From Pseudomonadota bacterium (GTDB lineage Bacteria; Pseudomonadota; Alphaproteobacteria; Rhizobiales; Rhizobiaceae): a DNA stretch of 64,000 nucleotides. The position numbers and the translations under genes are program-made. The stretch spans positions 1 to 64,000 of the forward strand of contig JAEYDD010000067.1 of assembly GCA_023404095.1 (NCBI GenBank). Reading direction: 5' to 3'. The notes beneath the pieces were generated by a model. That model saw only the letters and a program-made list of their open reading frames with translations, did no database searches and had not been told where the DNA came from. Below are positions 25,096 to 33,362 of the stretch, piece by piece (position 1 is the first letter of the stretch; every line of letters starts with the position of its first letter).

Positions 25096-25539
25096 ATGAA
25101 ATTGAAGACAATCGCCGCCGCTGCCATCGTTGCAGTTCTCGGAGCCGGCGCCGTCGTCGCGGCCGACGAGCCGCAGGCCGCGCGCCAGCAGATGATGAAG
25201 GACGTCGGGCGCGCCATGGGTGCTCTCGCCGGAATCGCCAAGGGCGAAAAGCCCTACGACGCGGACGTGGTGAAGGCCTCGCTGACGACGATGAGCGAGG
25301 TCTCCAAGACCTTTGCCGACCAGTTTCCTGCAGGCTCGGAGACCGGCTTCGAGACCGAGGCGAGCCCGAAGATCTGGGAAAACATGGATGATTTCCGCGC
25401 AAAGGACGCACAGTTCGGCAAGGATGTCGACACCGCACTCGCCACGCTGCCCGCAGACCAGGCGGGAGTCGGCGCGGCACTGGGAACGATCGGCAAAAAC
25501 TGTTCCGCCTGTCATGAGACATATCGGGTGAAGAATTAG
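25096..25539 (+). CDS. Cytochrome c' (class II c-type cytochrome)
   Basis: A 147-residue periplasmic protein. The signal peptide is LKTIAAAAIVAVLGAGAVVAA. The mature chain is a four-helix bundle with the single haem motif near the C-terminus (KNCSACHETYRVKN), the arrangement of cytochrome c'. The family binds NO and can buffer nitrosative stress. The start is the ATG at 25096, behind CTGGAGC. The diheme cytochrome gene follows 144 bp downstream in the same direction. Confidence 0.93.
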   Translation: MKLKTIAAAAIVAVLGAGAVVAADEPQAARQQMMKDVGRAMGALAGIAKGEKPYDADVVKASLTTMSEVSKTFADQFPAGSETGFETEASPKIWENMDDFRAKDAQFGKDVDTALATLPADQAGVGAALGTIGKNCSACHETYRVKN

Positions 25540-25683
25540 CCATCGGCGGCTGAAGACTGCGCCTCTCCGGGACGCGGCCCGGGGAGGCTGCGTTTCGTTG
25601 TGCGCATGCGACCGCGCGGCGGTTCGATGCCGGGCATCGGCTGCTGCGGGATCGGCCGCCTCGCGTGACCCGAGGACGTAAAG

Positions 25684-26589
25684 ATGAAATTTCTCAAAGT
25701 CACCGCTGCAGTGGGCGCTGCAGGTCTTCTGGGCCTCGCCGGCTTCTTCTGGGTCACGGCGCCGGTGCGTACGCCGGACGACCTGTGGCAGGGGCTGGGC
25801 GAGCCGAACATCGCAAACGGCGAGCGCGTCTTTTCCGAAGGCGGCTGTTCCAGCTGCCACGCAGCACCCGGTGCAGGCGACGACGGCAGGCTCGTGCTGG
25901 CCGGTGGCGCGCCGCTTGCAAGCCCGTTCGGCACGTTCCACGCCCCCAACATCTCGCCCCACCCCGAAGCCGGCATCGGCGGCTGGTCGCTGCATGAATT
26001 CGGCGATGCGATGCTGCGTGGCGTCGGCAGGCAGGGAGAACACCTCTATCCTTCCTTTCCCTACGCCTCCTATGCCCGCATGACGCCTTCCGACATCAAC
26101 GATCTCTTCGGATACCTGAAGACGTTGCCGGCGAGCGACAACGTCGCACCCGCGCATGAACTGCCGTTCCCCTTCGATCAGCGTGCGCTCCTGGGCGGCT
26201 GGAAGTTTTTCTATCTGAACGACGATCCGCGCGTTGCAATCGCCAACGCCGATGCGAAGGTGGAGCGCGGCCAGTATCTCGTCGAAGGCCCCGGCCATTG
26301 CGGCGAATGCCACACGCCGCGCGATGCGCTGGGCGGGCTGAAGGCGGATCTGTGGCTTGCGGGCGGGCCGAACCCCGAAGGCGGGCCGGGCCGTGTCCCC
26401 AACATCACGCCGGGCGGTCTCGACGGCTGGAGCGAGAGCGACATCGCCTACTATCTCGAATCCGGTTTCACGCCGGATTACGATTCGGTCGGCGGTTCGA
26501 TGACAGCGGTGCAGAAGAACATGGCGCGGCTGCCGGCGGAGGACCGCGACGCGATCGCAGCCTATCTCAAGGCCATTCCGGCCCATTGA
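25684..26589 (+). CDS. Diheme c-type cytochrome
   Basis: A 301-residue protein with an N-terminal membrane segment (VTAAVGAAGLLGLAGFFWVTAP). Two class I haem-binding motifs are present: CSSCH (~residue 56) and CGECH (~205). Met ligands are likely in ARMTPSDINDLF and SMTAVQKNM. The duplicated layout resembles the cytochrome subunits of periplasmic alcohol/aldehyde dehydrogenases and the FixP-like diheme family. It may carry electrons from a periplasmic dehydrogenase to the respiratory chain, but the adjacent PQQ enzyme is a quinone-reducing type, so no direct partnership is implied. It is convergent with that gene. Confidence 0.92.
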   Translation: MKFLKVTAAVGAAGLLGLAGFFWVTAPVRTPDDLWQGLGEPNIANGERVFSEGGCSSCHAAPGAGDDGRLVLAGGAPLASPFGTFHAPNISPHPEAGIGGWSLHEFGDAMLRGVGRQGEHLYPSFPYASYARMTPSDINDLFGYLKTLPASDNVAPAHELPFPFDQRALLGGWKFFYLNDDPRVAIANADAKVERGQYLVEGPGHCGECHTPRDALGGLKADLWLAGGPNPEGGPGRVPNITPGGLDGWSESDIAYYLESGFTPDYDSVGGSMTAVQKNMARLPAEDRDAIAAYLKAIPAH

Positions 26590-26602
26590 TCCGGAGCGTG
26601 GA

Positions 26603-26628
26603 GGACTGCCCGGCCGCGCGGGCAGTCC
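26603..26628. terminator. Bidirectional terminator between the diheme cytochrome and PQQ dehydrogenase genes
   Basis: GGACTGCCCG (26603-26612) and CGGGCAGTCC (26619-26628) form a perfect 10-bp stem with a 6-nt loop, between convergent stops. On the plus strand it is followed by GTTGTCTTTG. Confidence 0.65.
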
Positions 26629-26649
26629 GTTGTCTTTGCCGCTGACCGA

Positions 26650-29079
26650 TCAATCCGGCAGGGCGTAGGCGATCACATAGTCGCCGCGGTCGGGCGACTG
26701 GCGCGCGCCGCCGGCCGAGATGACCACGTACTGCTTGCCGGTCTTTGGCGACTTGTAGGTCATCGGTCCGCCCTGGCTGCCGACGGGCAGCCGCTCCGTC
26801 CAGACTTCCTCGCCCGTCGCCGTGCTGAAGGCGCGCAGATAATAGTCCTGCGTGCCGGCGATGAAGACGAGCCCGCCCTGCGTTGCGAGCGTGCCGCCGA
26901 GCGTCGGCATGCCGATCGGGATCGGCAGGCCCATCTTGATGCCGAACGGGCCCGTGTCCATGACCGTGCCGACCGGCACCTGCCAGGCGATCTTCTGCGT
27001 CTTCATGTCCACAGCGGTCAGCGTGCCGAAGGGCGGGGCCTGGCAGGGGATGCCGAGCTGCGACAGGAAGCGGTTCTTGTCGACCGCATAGGGCGTGCCC
27101 TTCATCGGCACGAGGCCCATGCCGGTGTTGACGCTCTCGCCGCCACTGGCGGTCTGGTCGCTCGGTGCGGCCTCGACCATCTTCACCCAGAGGCCGACGC
27201 GCATGTCGTTGACGAAGATCATGTTGTTGATCGGGTCGGTCGAAAGGCCGCCCCAGTTCATCCCGCCCAGCGAGCCGGGGAAGGACAGCGACAGGTCGGT
27301 GCCCGGCGCGGTGTAGAGGCCATCGTAACGCATCGACTTGAAGGCGATGCGGCACAGAAGCTGGTCGAACGGCGTGGCGCCCCACATGTCGGACTCGGTA
27401 TAGGGACCGACGCCGATCTGCGGCATGCCGACGGAAAGCGGCTGGGTGGGGGCGTAGGGCTCGTTCGGGATGTTCGCCGGCTTGACGGGGATTTCCTTCA
27501 CCTCCGTCAGCGGCTTGCCGGTCGCCCGGTCGAGCACGTAGAGCTGGCCGGCCTTGGTGCCGAAGACCAGCGCCGGCACGGTGGAACCGTCAGCCTTCGG
27601 GAAGTCCACGAAGGAGGGTTGCATCGGCACGTCGAAGTCCCAGAGGTCGTTGTGCACGGTCTGGAAGACCCATTTCTCGCGGCCCGTGGTTGCGTCGAGC
27701 GCAAGCATCGAGGCGCCGTACTTGTGGTCGAGCGCCGTGCGCGTCGCGCCGTAGAGGTCGACGGAGGGGCTGCCGACCGGCATGAAGACGATGTTGGAGG
27801 CCGGATCGTAGGACATGGCCGCCCAGACGTTCGGCGTCGAACGGGTGTAGGTCTGGCCTTCCGGCGGCAGGCCAGTGATGTCCGGATTGCCCGGGTCGAA
27901 GGCCCAGCGGAGTTGGCCGGTGATCACGTCGAAGCCGCGCATCACGCCGCCCGGCATGTCCACCTGCACGTTGTCGGCGATCCGTCCGCCGACGACGACG
28001 GTGGTGCCGGCAAGCGTCGGGGCCGAGGTCAGCACGTAGCTCGGATCGGCGGCATCGCCGAGACCGATCTTCAGGTTGACGCGGCCGTTGGTGCCGAAAT
28101 CGGGGCAGAAGGCGCCGGTATCGGCGTCGAGCGCGATGAGCTCAGCCTCGATCGTGTTCATCAGGATGCGGCGTTGGCAAAGCGCGCCTTCGGCCACCGA
28201 AACCGGCGTGACCGGCGTCGAGCCGGGTAGTGTCGGCTGTTGGATCTGGCTGGTCGCATCGAAATAGGCAAGGCCGCGGCAACGCATCCAGACCGACGAC
28301 TTCGCGTTGATCTCGTTCTTCCAGATCTCTTTGCCGGTATCGACGTCGACGGCGATGACGTTGTTGTGCGGCGTGCACAAAAACAGCTTGTCTCCCACCT
28401 GCAGCGGTGTCTGCTGGTCTTCGGCGCCGTTATTGCCGGGGCTGATCGGCGTGTCGCCGGTCCGGTAGGTCCAGGCGACCTTCAGGTCCTTCACGTTGTC
28501 GACGTTGATCTGGTCGAGTGCGGCAAAGCGGCTGCCGCCGTGCGTGTTGCCGTAGGCCCCCCAGTTCTTCTGCTCGCTGGCCGGGTCGACCGGTGTCCGT
28601 GCGGGCGCGGTGCCGGCGAAGCGGACGGTCGGATGCGGCACGAACATGCCGGCGACGCCTGCGGCCGCACCGAGCGCCAGGATCGCGGCGATCAAGAAGG
28701 AGGGAAGGTAGGCCGGTGAGCGGCCGCTCGCCTTGCGCAGCAACGGATAGGAGAGCGCCACCACGGCCGCGCCGATGCCGAGCGCGAGCAGGCGCGAGAT
28801 CAGCGCCCAGAAGTCGAGGCCGACATCCCACACGGCCCAGACGACCGTGAGCAGGGTGACAAGCCCGAAGAGCAGCGCGCCGGACGGCTTGCGCAAGAGC
28901 ACCAGCGCACCGGAAAGCACGATGCCGATGCCGGCCAGCAGGAAGTACCAGCTGCCTCCGAGGGAGACCAGCTTTCCGCCGCCGATGGCGAGGAACAGGC
29001 CTGCGAGAATGAGAACGGCGCCCAGAACGAACAGCCAGATCTTGGCGGCCGCAGGCGTCGCGTATGGGGTATCTGTCAT
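26650..29079 (-). CDS. gcd: Membrane-bound PQQ-dependent glucose/quinate/shikimate-type dehydrogenase
   Basis: An 809-residue quinoprotein. The first ~150 residues hold five hydrophobic segments of the mGDH membrane anchor. The rest is a PQQ beta-propeller facing the periplasm, beginning NWGAYGNTHGGSRFAALDQINVDNV. Characteristic segments are TPLQVGDKLFLCTPHNNVIAVDVDTG, RCRGLAYFD, DLWDFDVPMQPSFVDFP, GGMNWGGLSTDPINNMIFVND and VFIAGTQDYYLRAFSTATGEEVW. The enzyme would oxidise an aldose or cyclitol and pass electrons to ubiquinone. It needs PQQ, for which no synthesis genes are visible here. The start is the ATG at 29079. A second paralogue lies 4 kb away. Confidence 0.93.
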   Translation of the reverse strand: MTDTPYATPAAAKIWLFVLGAVLILAGLFLAIGGGKLVSLGGSWYFLLAGIGIVLSGALVLLRKPSGALLFGLVTLLTVVWAVWDVGLDFWALISRLLALGIGAAVVALSYPLLRKASGRSPAYLPSFLIAAILALGAAAGVAGMFVPHPTVRFAGTAPARTPVDPASEQKNWGAYGNTHGGSRFAALDQINVDNVKDLKVAWTYRTGDTPISPGNNGAEDQQTPLQVGDKLFLCTPHNNVIAVDVDTGKEIWKNEINAKSSVWMRCRGLAYFDATSQIQQPTLPGSTPVTPVSVAEGALCQRRILMNTIEAELIALDADTGAFCPDFGTNGRVNLKIGLGDAADPSYVLTSAPTLAGTTVVVGGRIADNVQVDMPGGVMRGFDVITGQLRWAFDPGNPDITGLPPEGQTYTRSTPNVWAAMSYDPASNIVFMPVGSPSVDLYGATRTALDHKYGASMLALDATTGREKWVFQTVHNDLWDFDVPMQPSFVDFPKADGSTVPALVFGTKAGQLYVLDRATGKPLTEVKEIPVKPANIPNEPYAPTQPLSVGMPQIGVGPYTESDMWGATPFDQLLCRIAFKSMRYDGLYTAPGTDLSLSFPGSLGGMNWGGLSTDPINNMIFVNDMRVGLWVKMVEAAPSDQTASGGESVNTGMGLVPMKGTPYAVDKNRFLSQLGIPCQAPPFGTLTAVDMKTQKIAWQVPVGTVMDTGPFGIKMGLPIPIGMPTLGGTLATQGGLVFIAGTQDYYLRAFSTATGEEVWTERLPVGSQGGPMTYKSPKTGKQYVVISAGGARQSPDRGDYVIAYALPD

Positions 29080-29439
29080 GGGGTTTCCAGCTCCTTTGGG
29101 ACGTCAACCGGTTGAAAACCTGAAGCCGGCGCCACTCGGTCGGAGATGGACAAGGTGAGAGTGCCTGGCATCATGGGTCGGTCGAGCATGCGCGCACCGT
29201 TCCTGAAGATACTGAAGCGGATCGGGAGCGCCCCTTGGCGATTGAAGACGGACTGCCGCGCCCTCCCGTCGCGCACCAGCCGCAGGCGCACGCACCTGCT
29301 TCTGCCCTCTTATGCCGCATGGGGCATTCTGGCAAGGAGATGTTCGGTTTGCGGCGGAACAGCGCCGCGCCGGAGCCGGGCACGGCGCTTTCCGTCAGTC
29401 CTGCTCGCTCTGAGCCTGTTTTCTCTATGCTTTCTTTCT
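29080..29439. other. Region upstream of the first PQQ dehydrogenase; no gene seen
   Basis: This 360-bp gap separates the PQQ dehydrogenase start from the end of the GNAT gene, both on the minus strand. It must hold the dehydrogenase promoter. Apart from a perfect palindrome TCAACCGGTTGA at 29104-29115 and a pyrimidine-rich run near 29415-29440 I see no structure or credible coding region. Confidence 0.5.
29104..29115. promoter_or_regulatory. Palindrome upstream of the first PQQ dehydrogenase gene
   Basis: TCAACCGGTTGA is a perfect 12-bp dyad 25 bp before the start codon at 29079, with the CG-centred form common for LacI/GalR-type operators. The second PQQ dehydrogenase gene has a comparable TGACCGGTCA at 33107-33116, 44 bp before its start. 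Confidence 0.35.
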
Positions 29440-29937
29440 TTAGGACAGCGCCTGCATGTAGCGCATGCCGGTGACGGGACCGGCCTTGAAGTTCATTTCC
29501 TCGTAGAAACGGTGTGCGCCGAAATTGCCGGTGGCGGCGCTGACGGAAAGGTAGCTGCACCCGGCGATTCGGGCCTGCTCGCGCGCCCGCGAAACCAGAT
29601 GCCGGCCAATGCCGCTGCCGCGATGTCCCTCGCGGACGAAGATCTGGTGCAGCTCCATGCCGCGCCGCCCTTCGAGCGCCCGGTAGAGCGGCACCAGGAT
29701 GGCGTATCCCACGAGCTGGCCGCCCGCCTCTGCCACCACCGCGGTGATCCAGGGCGTGGTTCCGAACAGGTCACGGTCGAGATCGCTTGCCGTCACCTTT
29801 GCGTCGTCGCCGTGGCATTCGGCATGCAGCGCGATCATGTCCAGCAGCTGGCGCAGGTCGCCAGGGCGTGCCGTGCGGATGTTGAGGACGGGCGCGCGTT
29901 CGGCCGATGCCGTTTCGAGCTTGATGACGGTATTCAT
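29440..29937 (-). CDS. GNAT family N-acetyltransferase behind a candidate attenuator
   Basis: A 165-residue GNAT enzyme. The acetyl-CoA-binding motif A reads FVREGHRGSGIGRHLVSRAREQARIAGCSYLSV (~98-130) with the Q/R-x-x-G-x-G/A pattern as RGSGIG. NFGAHRFYEEMNFKAGP completes motif B. The substrate is unknown. The ATG at 29937 follows GAAGGAG and overlaps (ATGA) the stop of a 26-codon frame starting at 30014, suggesting coupled translation. Its leader at 29976-30114 has a leader peptide and mutually exclusive hairpins, so expression is probably controlled by transcription attenuation. Confidence 0.9.
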   Translation of the reverse strand: MNTVIKLETASAERAPVLNIRTARPGDLRQLLDMIALHAECHGDDAKVTASDLDRDLFGTTPWITAVVAEAGGQLVGYAILVPLYRALEGRRGMELHQIFVREGHRGSGIGRHLVSRAREQARIAGCSYLSVSAATGNFGAHRFYEEMNFKAGPVTGMRYMQALS

Positions 29938-29975
29938 TGCGAGGCTCCTTCGGGTTCTTTTGCCACCAGGTGCCT

Positions 29976-30114
29976 GAAAACAACAAAGCCGCCTGATGGC
30001 GGCTTGTTGAACATGATGATCGAACAGCCGCTCCTTATCGGAACAGCCAAAAATACGTGTGCGCGATGGGTGCGTTCGTGATCATGGCGGCGATATTCTC
30101 CTATTCGCCGCCAT
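29976..30114 (-). promoter_or_regulatory. Candidate leader-peptide transcription attenuator upstream of the GNAT gene
   Basis: Read on the minus strand. First comes a 10-bp inverted repeat (ATGGCGGCGA/TCGCCGCCAT, 30084-30114) whose loop carries AGGAG. Next is a 16-codon frame ending TAA at 30035. Then GCGGCTGTT can pair with AACAAGCCGC downstream (one bulge), forming an antiterminator. Last is a terminator hairpin AAGCCGCC/GGCGGCTT with an ATCA loop (29986-30005) followed by TGTTGTTTTC. Antiterminator and terminator share the AAGCCGCC arm and exclude each other. This is the standard attenuator order. Which signal it senses is inference from the peptide composition. Confidence 0.65.
30035..30085 (-). 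CDS. Candidate attenuator leader peptide (16 aa, aromatic-rich)
   Basis: The frame ATG-TAA on the minus strand encodes MITNAPIAHTYFWLFR. The aromatic cluster Tyr-Phe-Trp-Leu-Phe lies immediately before the stop, where a stalled ribosome would cover the upstream strand and free the antiterminator. An AGGAG sits 12 nt ahead of the ATG, inside the loop of an inverted repeat. Length and composition resemble phe/trp-type leader peptides. It could instead be a nascent-chain arrest peptide. No protein evidence is available. Confidence 0.6.
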   Translation of the reverse strand: MITNAPIAHTYFWLFR

Positions 30115-30172
30115 TGTCAATGCGAAAATTTCAGGGCCATGGCGGACACGCCGCAACGACATCGGCCTGATT

Positions 30173-30610
30173 CTAGCCTTCGGCCGCCGTCTTCAGCTCA
30201 GCGGTGCTTTCCCCTGACGCCCCGACGCCGAACTGTTGTTCGATCGCCTCACGAATCTCGGCCTCGATCGCCTTGCGCTCCTCCGGCGGCAGGGTTTTCA
30301 GGGAATCCTCCGTGAGCCCCATTTCCTCCAGCATCTGCTTGCGGAGGCGCTCGGCCGGCGTCATCTTCGCGAGTTCCATGAACTCCTCGACAATTCCGGT
30401 GTCCCCCGAGGTCGTTTCGCTCTTGTCTGCGCCGATCGTCCAGAGTGCGCGCGCAAACGCCGACGTCTGGGGCAAGGAGGGGGCGACGGTGGGGGCGCTG
30501 GTGCGCGTGACGCCGCTTTCCTCGCTCGAACCCGTGAAGTCCTCCCGCTTCGAAGAGGATTGCCGCGCGAGTGTGTAATTCGCCAGGAGGTTGTCGCTGC
30601 CGATCTTCAT
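30173..30610 (-). CDS. Conserved hypothetical protein with acidic helical C-terminus
   Basis: A 145-residue soluble protein from the ATG at 30610. The first ~75 residues are Ser/Thr-rich and probably disordered. The rest is a charged helical region containing MTPAERLRKQMLEEMGLTEDSLKTLPPEERKAIEAEIREAIEQQ (given here in part: key pattern LTEDSL--LPPEERK). That pattern recurs in uncharacterised alphaproteobacterial proteins. No signal peptide, metal motif or enzymatic signature is visible. It lies 110 bp downstream of the second PQQ dehydrogenase stop on the same strand but is unlikely to be functionally linked. Confidence 0.7.
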   Translation of the reverse strand: MKIGSDNLLANYTLARQSSSKREDFTGSSEESGVTRTSAPTVAPSLPQTSAFARALWTIGADKSETTSGDTGIVEEFMELAKMTPAERLRKQMLEEMGLTEDSLKTLPPEERKAIEAEIREAIEQQFGVGASGESTAELKTAAEG

Positions 30611-30726
30611 GCCGATCTCCGGAAAGGCGCGAATCCGGATATCCCGAAATCGCAGGCGCCCCGGGCGGGGCGCGGTTGAGGTCCGGCAGACCCTAGGCAT
30701 TGCAGCTTATGCGAGCCTTGCCGGCG

Positions 30727-33063
30727 TCACGGCAGCGTATAGGCGATCACGTAGTCGCCGGGCTTGGTGCCGATCGACCCATGCCCGCCGGCAACGATCA
30801 GCACGAACTGCTTGTCGCCGACCGTGTAGGTCATCGGCGTCGACTGGCCGCCGGCCGGAAGCCTCGCTTCCCACAGCTGGTCGCCCGTCGTCACGTCGTA
30901 GGCGCGCAGGTAGTCATCCACCGCAGCGCCCAGGAAGGCGACACCGCCCTTGGTGATGATGGGCCCGCCGATGCCGGGAACGCCGACCTTGAAGGGCAGG
31001 GGCAGGGGCGACATGTCGCGCACGGTGCCGTTCTTGTGCTTGTAGACGACCTTGCCGGTGCGAAGATCGGCGCCAGCGACATAGCCCCACGGCGGCGCCT
31101 GACAGGGGATCTTCAGCGGCCCCAGGAACGGCCCCATGTAGACGCCGTAGGGCGCGCCCTCGTTGCGGTTGAGCCCTTGTTCGGAGCCCTTCTCGCCCTG
31201 TTCCTTCGGCGGGATCTGGTCGCGCGGGACGAGCCGCGAGGTGAAGGCCAGATAGGTCGGCATGCCGAACATGATCTGGCGTTCGGGATCGACGGCGACC
31301 GAGCCCCAGTTGAACACGCCGAAATTGCCGGGATAGATGATGCTGCCTTCCAGCGAGGGCGGGGTGTAGCGTCCCTCGTATTTCAGCCGGTGAAAGTCGA
31401 TGCGGCAGGCGAGCTGGTCGAACATCGTCACCCCCCACATGTCCTTTTCCTGCAACGGATCGGGCATGAAGGTCAGGGCGGAAAGCGGCTGCGTCGGCGA
31501 GGTGAAGTCCTCGGGGATCGCGCCTGTCGGCGCCGGCACTTCGGTGACCGGCACCAGCGGCTCGCCGGTCCGCCGGTCGAGAACGTAGACGTCGCCCTGC
31601 TTCGTCGGCCCGACGAGCGCCGGCACGACGGTGCCATCCTCCCTCGTGATGTCAAGCAGGGCCGGCTGGGCGGGTATGTCCATGTCCCACAGGTCGTGGT
31701 GCACGGTTTGGCGCACCCAGCGCACCTGTCCGGTCTCGAGGTCGAGCGCCACGATGGAGGAGGAGTATTTTTCCACGTGCTCGTTGCGGCCCATGCCGAG
31801 CTGGTCGGGGACCTTGTTGCCGAGCGGCACGAAGATCAGGCCCAGCGCCTCGTCGTAAGAGGAAACCGACCAGCTGTTGGGCGAGTTTGTCGTGTACTTC
31901 TGGCCTTCTGGAAGCGGCGTGGTGACGTCGGGATTGCCCGAATCCCAGTTCCAGATCAGTTGCCCGGTATCGATGTCGAAGGCGCGGATCACGCCCGACT
32001 GTTCGTGGATCGAGTAGTTGTCGTTGACGGCGCCGCCGACGATGATTTTGCCGCCGACGGCGACCGGCGGCGAGGTCGAATAGTAGTAGCCGGCGGGGTT
32101 GTATTCCATGCCCGTTTCCAGATGCAGCACGCCGTTGTCGGCGAAGGCTGTGCAGACCTGCCCGGTCGCTGCATCCAGCGCGATCAGGCGTGCGTCCGAG
32201 GTCGGCAGATAGATGCGCTCCGCACATGCGCTTCCGGCTGTCGCCGCGGGGTCCTTCCAGTAGGTGACGCCGCGGCAGGTCTGGTGCTGCCGGTCCGGGT
32301 TCATGCCGGAATTGCTGTCGTATTTCCACTTCTCCTGGCCGGTCGCGGCATCCAGCGCGATCGCCCAGTTGTGCGGCGTGCACAGATAGAGCGTCTCGCC
32401 GACTTTCAGCGGCGTCACCTGGTAGGTCGTCTCGGTGACGTCGTCCGGCAGCTTCACATCGCCGGTCTGGTATTGCCAGGCGACCTTGAGCGTGTTGACA
32501 TTATCTGTTGTGATCTGGTCAAGCGGGGAGTAGCGCTGGCCGTAGCCGGTGCGGCCGTACTGGTGCCATTCGCCGGCGGGCACGTCGCCGCCGAGCGCCG
32601 GCTGGGTGATGACGGCCGTCTTCGGCAGCTCGCCGCGGATGTCATGCACGTTGCGCGTCATCGCAAACAGGGCCACCCCGATGGCCACGATCCCGGTCAC
32701 GGCAAGCGGCAGCAGCGAGGCCGGATAATCCTGCCCCGTCGGGCTTGTGAAACCGAGCTGGCGCCGGATCGCCGGCAGCATCAGCCAAAGCCCGAGCAGG
32801 ACGATGATGCCGCCGCGCGGGCCCAGCTGCCACCAGTCGAAGCCCACCTCCCATACCGCCCAGGCGAGCGAGGCCAGGATGAAGGCGGAATAGATCCAGA
32901 GTGCTGCGGGTCTCTTCAGGAAGAGCAGGATGCCCGTCACGAGAAAGACAAGCCCGGCGATCAGGTAGTAGGGGCTTCCGCCGAGGGCGACCAGCCACGC
33001 GCCTCCGCCCAAAAGAACGACGCCGATCAGGTCGAAGACGATGGCGGTGAGAATGAGGAGCAT
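30727..33063 (-). CDS. Second membrane-bound PQQ-dependent dehydrogenase (glucose/quinate/shikimate family)
   Basis: A 778-residue paralogue of the 26650 gene with the same plan: five N-terminal hydrophobic segments, then a PQQ propeller starting WHQYGRTGYGQRYSPLDQITTDNV. Diagnostic pieces are TPLKVGETLYLCTPHNWAIALDAATG, TCRGVTYW, DLWDMDIPAQPALLDI, GVFNWGSVAVDPERQIMFG and VAFLGAAVDDYLRAYDVTTGDQLWEARLP. ATG 33063 follows GGAGAACGCGC. The two copies diverge in sequence and probably differ in substrate (glucose versus quinate/shikimate or another polyol). Electrons would go to ubiquinone. Confidence 0.92.
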   Translation of the reverse strand: MLLILTAIVFDLIGVVLLGGGAWLVALGGSPYYLIAGLVFLVTGILLFLKRPAALWIYSAFILASLAWAVWEVGFDWWQLGPRGGIIVLLGLWLMLPAIRRQLGFTSPTGQDYPASLLPLAVTGIVAIGVALFAMTRNVHDIRGELPKTAVITQPALGGDVPAGEWHQYGRTGYGQRYSPLDQITTDNVNTLKVAWQYQTGDVKLPDDVTETTYQVTPLKVGETLYLCTPHNWAIALDAATGQEKWKYDSNSGMNPDRQHQTCRGVTYWKDPAATAGSACAERIYLPTSDARLIALDAATGQVCTAFADNGVLHLETGMEYNPAGYYYSTSPPVAVGGKIIVGGAVNDNYSIHEQSGVIRAFDIDTGQLIWNWDSGNPDVTTPLPEGQKYTTNSPNSWSVSSYDEALGLIFVPLGNKVPDQLGMGRNEHVEKYSSSIVALDLETGQVRWVRQTVHHDLWDMDIPAQPALLDITREDGTVVPALVGPTKQGDVYVLDRRTGEPLVPVTEVPAPTGAIPEDFTSPTQPLSALTFMPDPLQEKDMWGVTMFDQLACRIDFHRLKYEGRYTPPSLEGSIIYPGNFGVFNWGSVAVDPERQIMFGMPTYLAFTSRLVPRDQIPPKEQGEKGSEQGLNRNEGAPYGVYMGPFLGPLKIPCQAPPWGYVAGADLRTGKVVYKHKNGTVRDMSPLPLPFKVGVPGIGGPIITKGGVAFLGAAVDDYLRAYDVTTGDQLWEARLPAGGQSTPMTYTVGDKQFVLIVAGGHGSIGTKPGDYVIAYTLP

Positions 33064-33362
33064 GCGCGTTCTCCATGACGACAGGTCGAGCCAATGCGGG
33101 AGGCCGTGACCGGTCAACGCGGCATGTCATCGGGTCGTGTCATCGCTCGGGTCGAGGGCCTCTCTGCAACCATCAACTAGCGCGCCCACAATCACAATCA
33201 ACGGGTGAGGTGAAACGGCGAGCGAGGCGAATGTGTTCGCTTCGGGGAAGGGACCGACGTCCTCTGTTAAAGCAATGTCTCTCGCTGTTTACGGCCAGCA
33301 AAGCTCGATGATGTATCTCATGGTAGACTATATCGACATGGCGAGACGATGAGAGGATCCCA

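Noticed and set aside
30700..33078. 792-codon open frame opposite the second PQQ dehydrogenase
   Set aside because: Its translation is arginine/histidine/aspartate-rich without domain signatures and mirrors the dehydrogenase gene; artefact of GC-rich third positions.
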